DNA of 5,916 nucleotides from Croceicoccus sp. (lineage in GTDB: Bacteria; Pseudomonadota; Alphaproteobacteria; Sphingomonadales; Sphingomonadaceae). Location: contig JAPYSD010000246.1 of the NCBI GenBank assembly GCA_029936705.1, positions 1 through 5,916 of the forward strand, in the 5' to 3' direction. Below, in pieces: positions 1 through 5,362 of the stretch. Under the pieces are notes generated by a model that saw only the letters and a list, made by a program, of their open reading frames with translations, was not told the origin of the DNA and searched no databases. The first letter of the stretch is position 1, and every line of letters starts with the position of its first letter. Position numbers and translations under genes: made by a program.

Positions 1-219
1 GGCAGTGACGTCGGACTCGCGGCCCGCGTCGCCCTGCCGCGCGATCGCGCTGCCGCCGGCGTCGCGCGCGGTGTCCTCCACAGCCGGGTCGCGGTCGAAC
101 GCCAGCACCTCTGCGCCCGCGCTGGCAAAGGCGAGCACGCTGGCCCGCCCGATGCCCGATGCCGCGCCGGTGACGATCGCGACCTTGCCGGCCAGCGCCC
201 CGCTCATGGCGTCCGTCAT
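1..219 (-). CDS. SDR family oxidoreductase, N-terminal part (runs off left edge)
   Basis: Reading leftward from ATG at 219, all 73 codons down to base 1 are open, so the gene continues outside the window. The visible part is the start of a Rossmann fold: a short lead, then KVAIVTGAASGIG (residues 12-24) with the TGxxxGxG dinucleotide-binding loop, then the second beta strand ending in LAFDRD with Asp42. An acidic residue there usually favours NAD(H) over NADP(H). The YxxxK active site lies beyond the edge. The start overlaps the stop of the preceding SDR gene as ATGA, which implies translational coupling in the same leftward operon. ATG at 207 (residue 5) is an alternative start, and no strong ribosome site distinguishes the two. 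The likely role is a cytoplasmic dehydrogenase acting on a 3-hydroxyacyl-CoA or similar alcohol; the substrate is not readable from the sequence. Confidence 0.88.
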   Translation of the reverse strand, partial: MTDAMSGALAGKVAIVTGAASGIGRASVLAFASAGAEVLAFDRDPAVEDTARDAGGSAIARQGDAGRESDVTA

Positions 220-977
220 ATGGTGATGCCGCCGTCAATCACGACCATCTGGCCGGTCATCCAGCCGCCCGCCCGGCTGGCCAGCATCACCGCGATGCCC
301 GCGATGTCGTCGGGTTCGCCCAGCCGCCGCATCGGCGTGCGCGCGGCAGTGGCGTCGTGCATCTTCTGGTCTTCCCACAGGGCGCGGGCGAAATCGGTCT
401 TCACCACGCCCGGCGCGATCGCGTTGACGCGGATATTGTGCTTGCCGTTCTCCACCGCGTAATTGCGGACCAGCTGGAAATCGGCGGCCTTGGACACGTT
501 GTAGGCGCCGATGGTCGGCGATCCGCGCAGCCCGCCGATGGAGGACACGACGATGATCGCGCCCCCGCCGCTGGCGCGCATGTCGGGCAGCGCCTGCTGG
601 ATCAGCCAGTGGTTCGACAGGACGTTGTTGTCCAGCACCTTGCGGAACTGGTCGTCGCTGATGTCGTCCAGCGAACCGTAGTGCGGATTGCTGGCGGCGT
701 TGCAGACCATGATGTCGATCGGCCCGAACTCGGCGCGGGTCTTCGCGGCCAGCTCTTCCAGCGCCTGCTTGGATGAGATGCTGGCGGCGATGGCGACCGC
801 CCGGCCCGCGCCCCTGGCGTTGATCCCTTCCGCCACGGCATCGCAGTGTTCCTGCGTGCGGCTTGATATGACGACATTCGCGCCGTGCGCGGCCAGCTGC
901 TCGGCAATGGCGCGGCCGATCCCGCGCGAGGACCCGGTGACGATGGCGGTCTTGCCGGTCAGATCGAAAAGCGACAT
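216..977 (-). CDS. SDR family oxidoreductase (classical, complete)
   Basis: This is a 253-residue classical short-chain dehydrogenase/reductase, the normal length for the family. Visible are TGSSRGIG (residues 14-21) for cofactor binding, VCNAAS around 91-96 (the NAG-type motif), the catalytic-Asn region DNN at 116-118, Ser145/146, and the catalytic YNVSK with Tyr159 and Lys163. The C-terminal GQMVVIDGG tail is typical. Arg18 and the Ser-Arg pair after the second beta strand (39-40) suggest NADP(H) preference, unlike its SDR neighbour. The start is ATG at 977, preceded by AGGAG at 985-989 with 7-base spacing. The frame stays open upstream, but that stretch is a shadow of the kinase gene. It lies 32 bases after the phosphotransferase gene and overlaps the next SDR by 4 bases. 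An enoyl- or 3-hydroxyacyl-type substrate is inferred from context only. Confidence 0.95.
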   Translation of the reverse strand: MSLFDLTGKTAIVTGSSRGIGRAIAEQLAAHGANVVISSRTQEHCDAVAEGINARGAGRAVAIAASISSKQALEELAAKTRAEFGPIDIMVCNAASNPHYGSLDDISDDQFRKVLDNNVLSNHWLIQQALPDMRASGGGAIIVVSSIGGLRGSPTIGAYNVSKAADFQLVRNYAVENGKHNIRVNAIAPGVVKTDFARALWEDQKMHDATAARTPMRRLGEPDDIAGIAVMLASRAGGWMTGQMVVIDGGITI

Positions 978-984
978 GGAAATG

Positions 985-989
985 CTCCT
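985..989 (-). promoter_or_regulatory. Ribosome binding site of the complete SDR gene
   Basis: AGGAG on the minus strand, seven bases before ATG at 977. It decides the start, because the same frame is open much further upstream inside the phosphotransferase gene. Confidence 0.8.
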
Positions 990-1009
990 GCTATGTTGGT
1001 GGCGGCTTA

Positions 1010-2071
1010 TCAAGCCTGCTGCGCAAAGGCCCACGCCTGCTGCGCCAGGGGAACGACCCGCGCGGCGGTCCGCTCCGCCTCGGCGCTGGACGCATTGCCG
1101 TCGATGATGCGTTTCTTGATGCCCTGCACGATCCCGACCAGGCGGAAGAGGTTGTAGGCGAAATACCAGTTGAGGTCGGGCACCCCGCTGCGCCCGGTCT
1201 TCTCGCAATAGAGACCCGTCATTTCCTCCAGCGTCGGGATGCCCAGCGCGGGCAGGTCCAGCCCGCCCAGCTGCGCCCCGCGTTCGCCCTGCGGCATGGC
1301 CCAGTTCATCGCCAGATAGGCGAAATCGGCCAGAGGATCGCCCAGCGTGGACAGTTCCCAGTCCAGCATGGCCAGGATCTCGGGCCGGTCGGGCGCATAG
1401 ATCAGGTTGTCGATGCGGTAATCGCCGTGGATGATCGACACGCGGTCCTGCGCCGGCAGGCCGCGCGGAAGCCACTCGATCAGTTTCTCGACCTCTGGAA
1501 TGTCGTCGGTCTGCGAGGCGCGGTACTGGCGGGTCCAGCGCCGGACCTGGCGTTCGAAATAATTGCCGGGCGCGCCATAATTGCCTAGGCCCACCGCCTG
1601 GGGATCGACCGAGTGCAGCCGCGCCAGGGCATCGATCATCGCACGGTAGATCGCGCCCCTTTCGGCAGGGTCGCTATCGGGCAGCGCACCGTTCCAGAAC
1701 GTGCGCCCCTCGACCATTTCCATGATGTAGAAGGTTGATCCGATGACCTGCTCGTCCTCGCACAAGGCATAGGGGCGCGCGACGGGAACATCGGTAGGAT
1801 GCAGCGCGCTGATCAGCCGGAACTCCCGCTCTACCGCGTGGGCCGATGGCAGCAGCGGGCCGAACGGCTTGCGGCGCAGCACATAGCGGGCGCCGCCCGT
1901 ATCGATCCGGTAGGTCGGGTTCGACTGGCCGCCGGGAAACTTGACGATGGAGCGGATGGTGCCGGACCCCTCGACATGCTCGCGCATCCAGGCGGTCAGC
2001 CTGTCCTCGTCAAGATCCGCGAATGGCGAATCGGCAGAAGTCGCTTGCGGCGCGGCCGGATCCTTGGTCAC
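1010..2071 (-). CDS. Phosphotransferase family protein, ACAD10/ACAD11/LvaA-like APH-fold kinase
   Basis: This is a 353-residue protein with a complete aminoglycoside-phosphotransferase (APH) fold. FPGGQSNPTY (45-54) resembles the glycine-rich nucleotide loop, RRK at 66-68 the ATP-contacting region, and IIHGDYRIDN (213-222) is the Brenner-type catalytic loop with Asp217 and Asn222. LDWELSTLGDPLAD (236-249) supplies the metal-binding Asp237. This signature marks the subfamily fused to acyl-CoA dehydrogenase in ACAD10/11 and free-standing in LvaA, which phosphorylate 4-hydroxyacyl-CoAs, rather than drug-resistance enzymes. The start is GTG at 2071; an in-frame TGA lies a few codons upstream with no ATG between. 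The ribosome site is poor. ATG at 1987 (residue 29) is the alternative, but it would drop the conserved-looking LDEDRLTAWM segment. It is the first gene of the leftward operon. The family is clear; the substrate is inferred. Confidence 0.92.
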   Translation of the reverse strand: MTKDPAAPQATSADSPFADLDEDRLTAWMREHVEGSGTIRSIVKFPGGQSNPTYRIDTGGARYVLRRKPFGPLLPSAHAVEREFRLISALHPTDVPVARPYALCEDEQVIGSTFYIMEMVEGRTFWNGALPDSDPAERGAIYRAMIDALARLHSVDPQAVGLGNYGAPGNYFERQVRRWTRQYRASQTDDIPEVEKLIEWLPRGLPAQDRVSIIHGDYRIDNLIYAPDRPEILAMLDWELSTLGDPLADFAYLAMNWAMPQGERGAQLGGLDLPALGIPTLEEMTGLYCEKTGRSGVPDLNWYFAYNLFRLVGIVQGIKKRIIDGNASSAEAERTAARVVPLAQQAWAFAQQA

Positions 2072-2110
2072 CCTTGTTTCATCCCGTCCCGTGGTGGTGT
2101 TTCATATTCT

Positions 2111-2136
2111 GTTTGACAGATACCTTAAGTTCAAAC
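2111..2136. promoter_or_regulatory. Possible operator: GTTTGA-N14-TCAAAC inverted repeat
   Basis: Perfect 6-base arms, GTTTGA at 2111-2116 and TCAAAC at 2131-2136, are separated by 14 bases and span 26 bp. The repeat coincides with the leftward promoter candidate, covering its -35 hexamer and reaching its -10. A repressor dimer bound here would block the kinase-SDR operon. The spacer is longer than in many TetR operators and the inner bases are not symmetric, so this is only a candidate. Confidence 0.3.
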
Positions 2137-2270
2137 CGGCGGCGTTGGCAACAGCAATTCGCGCGCTAGGCTTTGGATATGCGTTTGTTTGCCGATCCGG
2201 CCCGTTCAATACCACACATTCAAAAAAGGCTTGTGTCCGATGCCTTGCCGGACTTAGGCTGATCGCGGGA

Positions 2271-2275
2271 AAGGA
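2271..2275 (+). promoter_or_regulatory. Ribosome binding site of the MaoC gene
   Basis: AAGGA seven bases before ATG at 2283. It supports that start over the longer open frame reaching back into the kinase gene on the other strand. Confidence 0.75.
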
Positions 2276-2282
2276 ACACCGA

Positions 2283-2759
2283 ATGACGCAAATCGCCGAG
2301 GAACGGGCGCGGGTGATCGGCCGCATGCAGGGGGCCGTCTATACCTCAGGCTGGCTGACCGTGTCGCAGCAGATGGTGGACGGTTTCGCCGACGCGACCG
2401 GGGACCACCAGTTCATCCATGTCGACCCCGTACGCGCCGCGAAGACGCCGTTCGGCGGCACGATCGCGCACGGTTTCCTGCTGCTTTCGCTGCTGCCGCG
2501 GCTGCTGGCCGATGCGGGCAGGCCGGCGATTCCGGGGCTGGCGATGGGCATCAATTACGGCACCGACCGCGTCCGCTTCGTCCAGCCGGTGCGCACCGGG
2601 TCGGAACTGCGTGGGCAATTTACCGTCGCCGGGATAGAGGAGAAGGCACCGGGCCGCTACCAGCAGGTGCTGGATGCCGAACTGCAGGTGCGGGGGCAGG
2701 ACAAGCCCGCGCTGATCGCGCGCTGGATCGGGCAGTTCGTGGTGGATACCGCCGCGTGA
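2283..2759 (+). CDS. MaoC family (R)-specific enoyl-CoA hydratase
   Basis: This 158-residue single hot-dog domain matches the usual length of bacterial MaoC/PhaJ-type hydratases, which add water to trans-2-enoyl-CoA to give (R)-3-hydroxyacyl-CoA in the cytoplasm. The hydratase signature is clear: FADATGDHQFIH (35-46) places Asp41 and His46 five residues apart, the same spacing as the catalytic Asp/His pair of PhaJ. FGGTIAHGFLLLSLLP (57-72) is the central helix region with His63, and NYGTDRVRFVQPV (91-103) follows. The start is ATG at 2283 with AAGGA seven bases upstream. It is the first gene of the rightward operon, and its TGA overlaps the GTG of the phosphatase gene. Hydratase activity follows from the family motif; chain length and branching of the substrate cannot be told. 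Dehydratase use in the reverse direction is also possible. Confidence 0.94.
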   Translation: MTQIAEERARVIGRMQGAVYTSGWLTVSQQMVDGFADATGDHQFIHVDPVRAAKTPFGGTIAHGFLLLSLLPRLLADAGRPAIPGLAMGINYGTDRVRFVQPVRTGSELRGQFTVAGIEEKAPGRYQQVLDAELQVRGQDKPALIARWIGQFVVDTAA

Positions 2760-3574
2760 CCGCCGATGCCGATACCCTGCTGGCCGAACGGCTGGTCGCG
2801 CTGGACGGGGCGCGCAATTTCCGCGATTTCGGCGGTTATCGGGCGGCGGACGGGCGGGTCGTGCGGCGCGGGCGGCTCTACCGCGCGAACCGGCTTTCGC
2901 GGCTGAGCGCGCAGGATTGCCGCACCCTGGACGATCTAGGCATCCGCACGATCTTCGACCTGCGCGCCCGGCACGAGCGGGAGGCCGATCCCACCGCGTG
3001 GACCGGCGATCATCTTGAAATCCATGTCTTCCGCCCCGGCCACAAGCGCCGCCTGATCGACATGGCGATCGACTATCCGCCGACCGAGGATGGCGCCCAC
3101 CGGCTTATGATCGATTTCTACGCCGAACTGCCGCGCACCATGGCGCATGTCTTTGCCGAGGTGTTGCAGCGGATCGCCGATGGCGCGGTGCCCTGCGTGA
3201 TCCATTGCTCGGCAGGCAAGGACCGCACCGGCATGGCGGCGGCGCTGGTGCTGGCGGCGCTGGGCGTAAGCCGGGACGTGATCGTTGCCGACTACGCGCT
3301 GACCTCCCTGACCCGGCAGGACACCGGCGACCAGGCGCGCGCCGTCCTGCGGGACGGTTCGCGCAGTGCATTTCACGAACGCTTCGGCGCCGACGCGGTC
3401 GCGGTGATGATGGCGGCGAAGCCTGCTTATATCGCCGCGGCGCTCGACGCGATCGATGCCTCGCACGGCTCCATGGACGCCTATCTGGACAGCCTGGGCG
3501 CCGATGAAGCCATGCGCCAGACCATACGCGGCGCATTGCTGCAGGAACAGGACAGGGAAGGATCCAAGCCATGA
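2756..3574 (+). CDS. Tyrosine-protein phosphatase family protein (PtpB/LipA-like, CX5R)
   Basis: This 272-residue protein starts at GTG 2756 and overlaps the hydratase stop by four bases (GTGA). NFRDFGGY (21-28) is the N-terminal hallmark of the bacterial Y_phosphatase3 group, which includes mycobacterial PtpB and Listeria LipA. The phosphate-binding loop HCSAGKDRTG (150-159) gives the CX5R motif, with nucleophile Cys151 and Arg157. Lys155 and Asp156 inside the loop are typical of family members that also dephosphorylate phosphoinositides. No signal peptide is seen, so it should act in the cytoplasm. Its stop overlaps the next start as ATGA, fixing it in one operon with the hydratase and the oxidoreductase. 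Known members act on phosphotyrosine, phosphoserine/threonine or phospholipids. Its substrate here is unknown, and the acyl-CoA context suggests it may be a small phosphorylated metabolite. Confidence 0.93.
   Translation: MTADADTLLAERLVALDGARNFRDFGGYRAADGRVVRRGRLYRANRLSRLSAQDCRTLDDLGIRTIFDLRARHEREADPTAWTGDHLEIHVFRPGHKRRLIDMAIDYPPTEDGAHRLMIDFYAELPRTMAHVFAEVLQRIADGAVPCVIHCSAGKDRTGMAAALVLAALGVSRDVIVADYALTSLTRQDTGDQARAVLRDGSRSAFHERFGADAVAVMMAAKPAYIAAALDAIDASHGSMDAYLDSLGADEAMRQTIRGALLQEQDREGSKP
3557..3562 (+). promoter_or_regulatory. Ribosome binding site of the oxidoreductase gene
   Basis: GAAGGA eight bases before ATG at 3571, inside the end of the phosphatase gene. It allows independent initiation as well as coupling through the ATGA overlap. 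Confidence 0.75.
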
Positions 3575-4569
3575 AAGCTCTATTGTCGAAAGAGGTCGGC
3601 GGCCCCGATACGCTGAGCCTTGAGGATGTGCCCGCGCCCGAGGCGAAGGAAGGCGAGCTGCTGGTGCGCGTGCTGGCCTGCGGCATCAACTATCCCGACG
3701 TGCTGATCATCGAGGACAAGTACCAGTTCAAGCCCGAGCGCCCCTTCGCGCCCGGCAGCGAGATCTGCGGCGAGGTGCTGGCCGTCGGCCCCGGCGTATC
3801 GGGCTGGGCCGTGGGCGAACGGCTGATCTGCGTTACCGGGCATGGCGGGCTGAGCGAACAGATGACGGTTCCGGCGGATCGCAGCTTTCGCCTGCCCGAG
3901 GGGGCCGACCCGGTGAAGGGCGCGGCGCTACTGATGACCTACGCGACCACGATCCACGCGCTGGTCGATCGCGGCCGGCTGCAGGCGGGGCAGACCCTGC
4001 TGGTGCTGGGCGCGGCGGGCGGCGTCGGGCTGGCCGCGGTTGAGATCGGCAAGGCGCTGGGCGCACGCGTCATCGCCGCGGTGTCGAGCGAGGACAAGGC
4101 GCAGGCCGCCCGCGATGCCGGCGCGGACGAGGCGCTGATCTACGACCGCGCCCCGTTCGACAAGGCGCAGTCCAAGGCGCTGGCGGACCGCTTCAAGCAG
4201 GCGGTGGGCGGCGACGGCGCGGACGTGATCTACGATCCGGTCGGCGGCGATTACTGCGAACCCGCGCTGCGCTCGATCGGCTGGGAAGGGCGTTACCTGG
4301 TGGTCGGCTTTCCGGCGGGGATCCCGCGCCTGCCGCTCAACCTGACGCTGCTGAAAAGCTGCGACGTGTGCGGCGTGTTCTGGGGCGCGTTCGCGCGCCG
4401 CGATCCCAAGCGGAACGCGCAGCATGTCGCGCAGCTGATGGATTGGTGGCAGGCGGGCAAAATCACCCCGCGCATCGACCGGCAGTGGCCGCTGGCGCAG
4501 GGCGGAGAGGCGATCCAGTGGCTGGCCAGCCGCAAGGCGATCGGCAAGATTGTGGTCACGCCGGGCTGA
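3571..4569 (+). CDS. NADPH:quinone oxidoreductase family protein (zinc-free MDR)
   Basis: This 332-residue medium-chain dehydrogenase/reductase has the usual length of the quinone oxidoreductase branch. The N-terminal GroES-like domain includes ACGINYPDVL (36-45) and PGSEICGEV (61-69). The Rossmann domain carries LGAAGGVGLAAVEIGKALGA (146-165), the AxxGxxG-type NADPH loop characteristic of quinone oxidoreductases. The catalytic and structural zinc ligands of alcohol dehydrogenases are not seen. The C-terminal GKIVVTPG is typical. The reaction is probably NADPH-dependent reduction of a quinone or of an activated double bond such as an enoyl-type substrate; the family is broad. It is the third gene of the hydratase-phosphatase operon, with a four-base ATGA overlap and a good ribosome site (GAAGGA at 3557-3562). 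No terminator is apparent after its stop, so readthrough into tetR is likely. Confidence 0.93.
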   Translation: MKALLSKEVGGPDTLSLEDVPAPEAKEGELLVRVLACGINYPDVLIIEDKYQFKPERPFAPGSEICGEVLAVGPGVSGWAVGERLICVTGHGGLSEQMTVPADRSFRLPEGADPVKGAALLMTYATTIHALVDRGRLQAGQTLLVLGAAGGVGLAAVEIGKALGARVIAAVSSEDKAQAARDAGADEALIYDRAPFDKAQSKALADRFKQAVGGDGADVIYDPVGGDYCEPALRSIGWEGRYLVVGFPAGIPRLPLNLTLLKSCDVCGVFWGAFARRDPKRNAQHVAQLMDWWQAGKITPRIDRQWPLAQGGEAIQWLASRKAIGKIVVTPG

Positions 4570-4573
4570 CCGA

Positions 4574-4603
4574 TTGCCTGATCCCCCCGCCATCGACTAG
4601 ACC
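4574..4603 (+). promoter_or_regulatory. Possible own promoter of the tetR gene
   Basis: TTGCCTG (4574-4580) and ACTAGACC (4596-4603), 15 bases apart, resemble the Caulobacter housekeeping pattern TTGaCgS...GCTANAWC. They match about five of seven and six of eight positions, but the spacer is one base longer than usual. Transcription would start near 4608-4611, downstream of the left arm of the inverted repeat. Confidence 0.3.
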
Positions 4604-4631
4604 GGTGAGCGAACAAGGGGCGGGGAGGATC
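4580..4631 (+). repeat. Imperfect inverted repeat enclosing the tetR Shine-Dalgarno
   Basis: The left arm GATCCCCCCGCC (4580-4591) pairs with the right arm GGCGGGGAGGATC (4619-4631): 12 base pairs with a single bulged A at 4626 and a 27-base loop. In RNA, the right arm contains the GGGGAGGA Shine-Dalgarno (4622-4629) of the tetR gene, which would be hidden in the stem. There is no U-tract after it, so it is a poor intrinsic terminator. Confidence 0.6.
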
Positions 4632-4632
4632 G

Positions 4633-5235
4633 ATGGCCGAGGCGGCGGGCAAGCGCGATTACCGGACCGCGGACGAACGTGCCGCGCAGATGATCGATGC
4701 CGCCCACGCCATTATCGAGCGGGAGCGGTCGACCGAGCTTTCGCTGCGCGACGTCGCCGATGCCGTGGGCGCCAGCCGGGCGCTGGCCTATGCCTATTTC
4801 GCGGACCGCTACCGCCTGATCGAGGCGGTGCTGGACCGGCAGGCCGATCTGCTGCGCGAAGCCGGGATCGAGCATGCCGCTGAAGATGGTCCGTTCGCGG
4901 AGCGGGCGGGCCGGGTCGCGGCGATCTATCTCGACCATGCGGCGCAGCATGGATCGGTGCTGGAAATCGTGATGCGCGAGCCCGAGGTGATGCGCGAATT
5001 GCACAGCGAAGCCTCGACCATCCGCAGCCGCATCTATCGCAGGCTGGCCCGCGCGGCGCGGCGCGACCTGCAGATGCCCGCGCCCGATGCGCTGGCGCTG
5101 GTGCAATTGCTGGCGGTCATCCCCGAGGAAGCGGGCAAGCAATTGCGCGCGGGCCACCTGGACAAGGCCGAGGCGCACCGCCTGTGCAAGCGCCTGCTCG
5201 CCGCGGGCATCGAGGCGCAAGTGCCGCGGCGCTGA
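4633..5235 (+). CDS. TetR/AcrR family transcriptional regulator
   Basis: This 200-residue protein has TetR-family size. Residues 17-67 form the DNA-binding domain: AAQMIDAAHAII as helix 1, then LSLRDVADAVGASRALAYAYF (37-57) as the helix-turn-helix, followed by DRYRLIEAVLDRQ leading into the ligand domain. The C-terminal part is helical and poorly conserved, as expected for ligand binding. The start is ATG at 4633, with GGAGG at 4624-4628 only four bases away, a close spacing. It follows the oxidoreductase by 63 bp on the same strand, so it may be co-transcribed and may also have its own promoter. By context it probably represses the divergent operons in response to an acyl-CoA or related ligand; FadR- or PsrA-like regulators are precedents in this family. 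The ligand and targets are inferred. Confidence 0.93.
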   Translation: MAEAAGKRDYRTADERAAQMIDAAHAIIERERSTELSLRDVADAVGASRALAYAYFADRYRLIEAVLDRQADLLREAGIEHAAEDGPFAERAGRVAAIYLDHAAQHGSVLEIVMREPEVMRELHSEASTIRSRIYRRLARAARRDLQMPAPDALALVQLLAVIPEEAGKQLRAGHLDKAEAHRLCKRLLAAGIEAQVPRR

Positions 5236-5244
5236 TTGCTCTGA

Positions 5245-5314
5245 TTTCGCCAGGTGGTTTCGCCAGATGGTTTCGCCAGATGGTTTCGCCAGATGGTTTC
5301 GCCAAATGGTTTCG
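5245..5314 (+). repeat. 13-bp tandem repeat, 5.4 copies (TTTCGCCAGATGG)
   Basis: Five contiguous full units lie at 5245-5257, 5258-5270, 5271-5283, 5284-5296 and 5297-5309, followed by TTTCG at 5310-5314. Units 2-4 are identical. Unit 1 has CCAGGTGG and unit 5 CCAAATGG in place of CCAGATGG, so both changes fall in the centre of a CCA-NN-TGG dyad whose arms are invariant. The array begins 10 bp after the tetR stop and ends just before the candidate -35 of the next gene. A 13-bp period is not a multiple of three, so it is not a coding repeat. It may be a set of protein-binding sites or a slippage-prone array. Confidence 0.95.
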
Positions 5315-5315
5315 A

Positions 5316-5344
5316 TTGTGATTATTCCTGCCTCTCGCTATCCC
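5316..5344 (+). promoter_or_regulatory. Possible promoter of the outer membrane efflux gene
   Basis: TTGTGAT (5316-5322), a 14-base spacer and GCTATCCC (5337-5344) loosely fit the alphaproteobacterial TTGaCgS...GCTANAWC pattern. The start of transcription would be near 5350, about 20 bases before the ATG. The match is partial. Confidence 0.3.
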
Positions 5345-5356
5345 GTTAACTGAATT

Positions 5357-5362
5357 GAGGGA
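5357..5362 (+). promoter_or_regulatory. Ribosome binding site of the efflux protein gene
   Basis: GAGGGA, seven bases before ATG at 5370. It favours this start over ATG at 5374 and 5384, which lie in other frames. Confidence 0.7.

Larger units (their letters stand above)
2072..2282. promoter_or_regulatory. Divergent intergenic control region
   Basis: This 211-bp gap separates the leftward kinase-SDR operon from the rightward hydratase operon. It is visibly richer in A/T than the coding DNA on both sides and must hold promoters for both directions. A leftward promoter candidate is TTGAAC (2134-2129), a 17-base spacer, then CAGAAT (2111-2106); each hexamer matches four of six consensus positions. 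TTGACA at 2113-2118 faces rightward but has no good -10 partner. Rightward alternatives such as TTGTTT (2185-2190) with AATACC (2208-2213) are weak. No small gene is convincing here. The TetR protein encoded at 4633 is the obvious candidate to bind in this region, by inference. Confidence 0.55.

Noticed and set aside
978..1475. The minus-strand frame of the complete SDR stays open far upstream, giving a possible 419-residue protein.
   Set aside because: The extra part is an out-of-frame reading of the kinase gene, is Arg/Gly/Pro-rich without domain character, and a good ribosome site sits directly before ATG 977.
1941..2282. N-terminal extension of the MaoC protein reaching back over the intergenic region and the kinase start.
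   Set aside because: The 158-residue form has the family length and a proper ribosome site; the extension is antisense to the kinase gene and looks non-coding.
4580..4631. The inverted repeat as an intrinsic terminator of the oxidoreductase operon.
   Set aside because: It has a 27-base loop, no T-tract, and its right arm is the tetR ribosome site.
2936..5220. Several minus-strand open frames of 170-220 codons opposite the phosphatase, oxidoreductase and tetR genes (for example 2936-3466, 3928-4593, 4597-5220).
   Set aside because: They are antiphase shadows common in GC-rich DNA, rich in Arg/His/Gln/Ala, with no recognisable domain, while the plus-strand frames carry clear family motifs.
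5245..5314. The array as a CRISPR.
   Set aside because: Units are 13 bp and directly adjacent, with no unique spacers and no cas genes.
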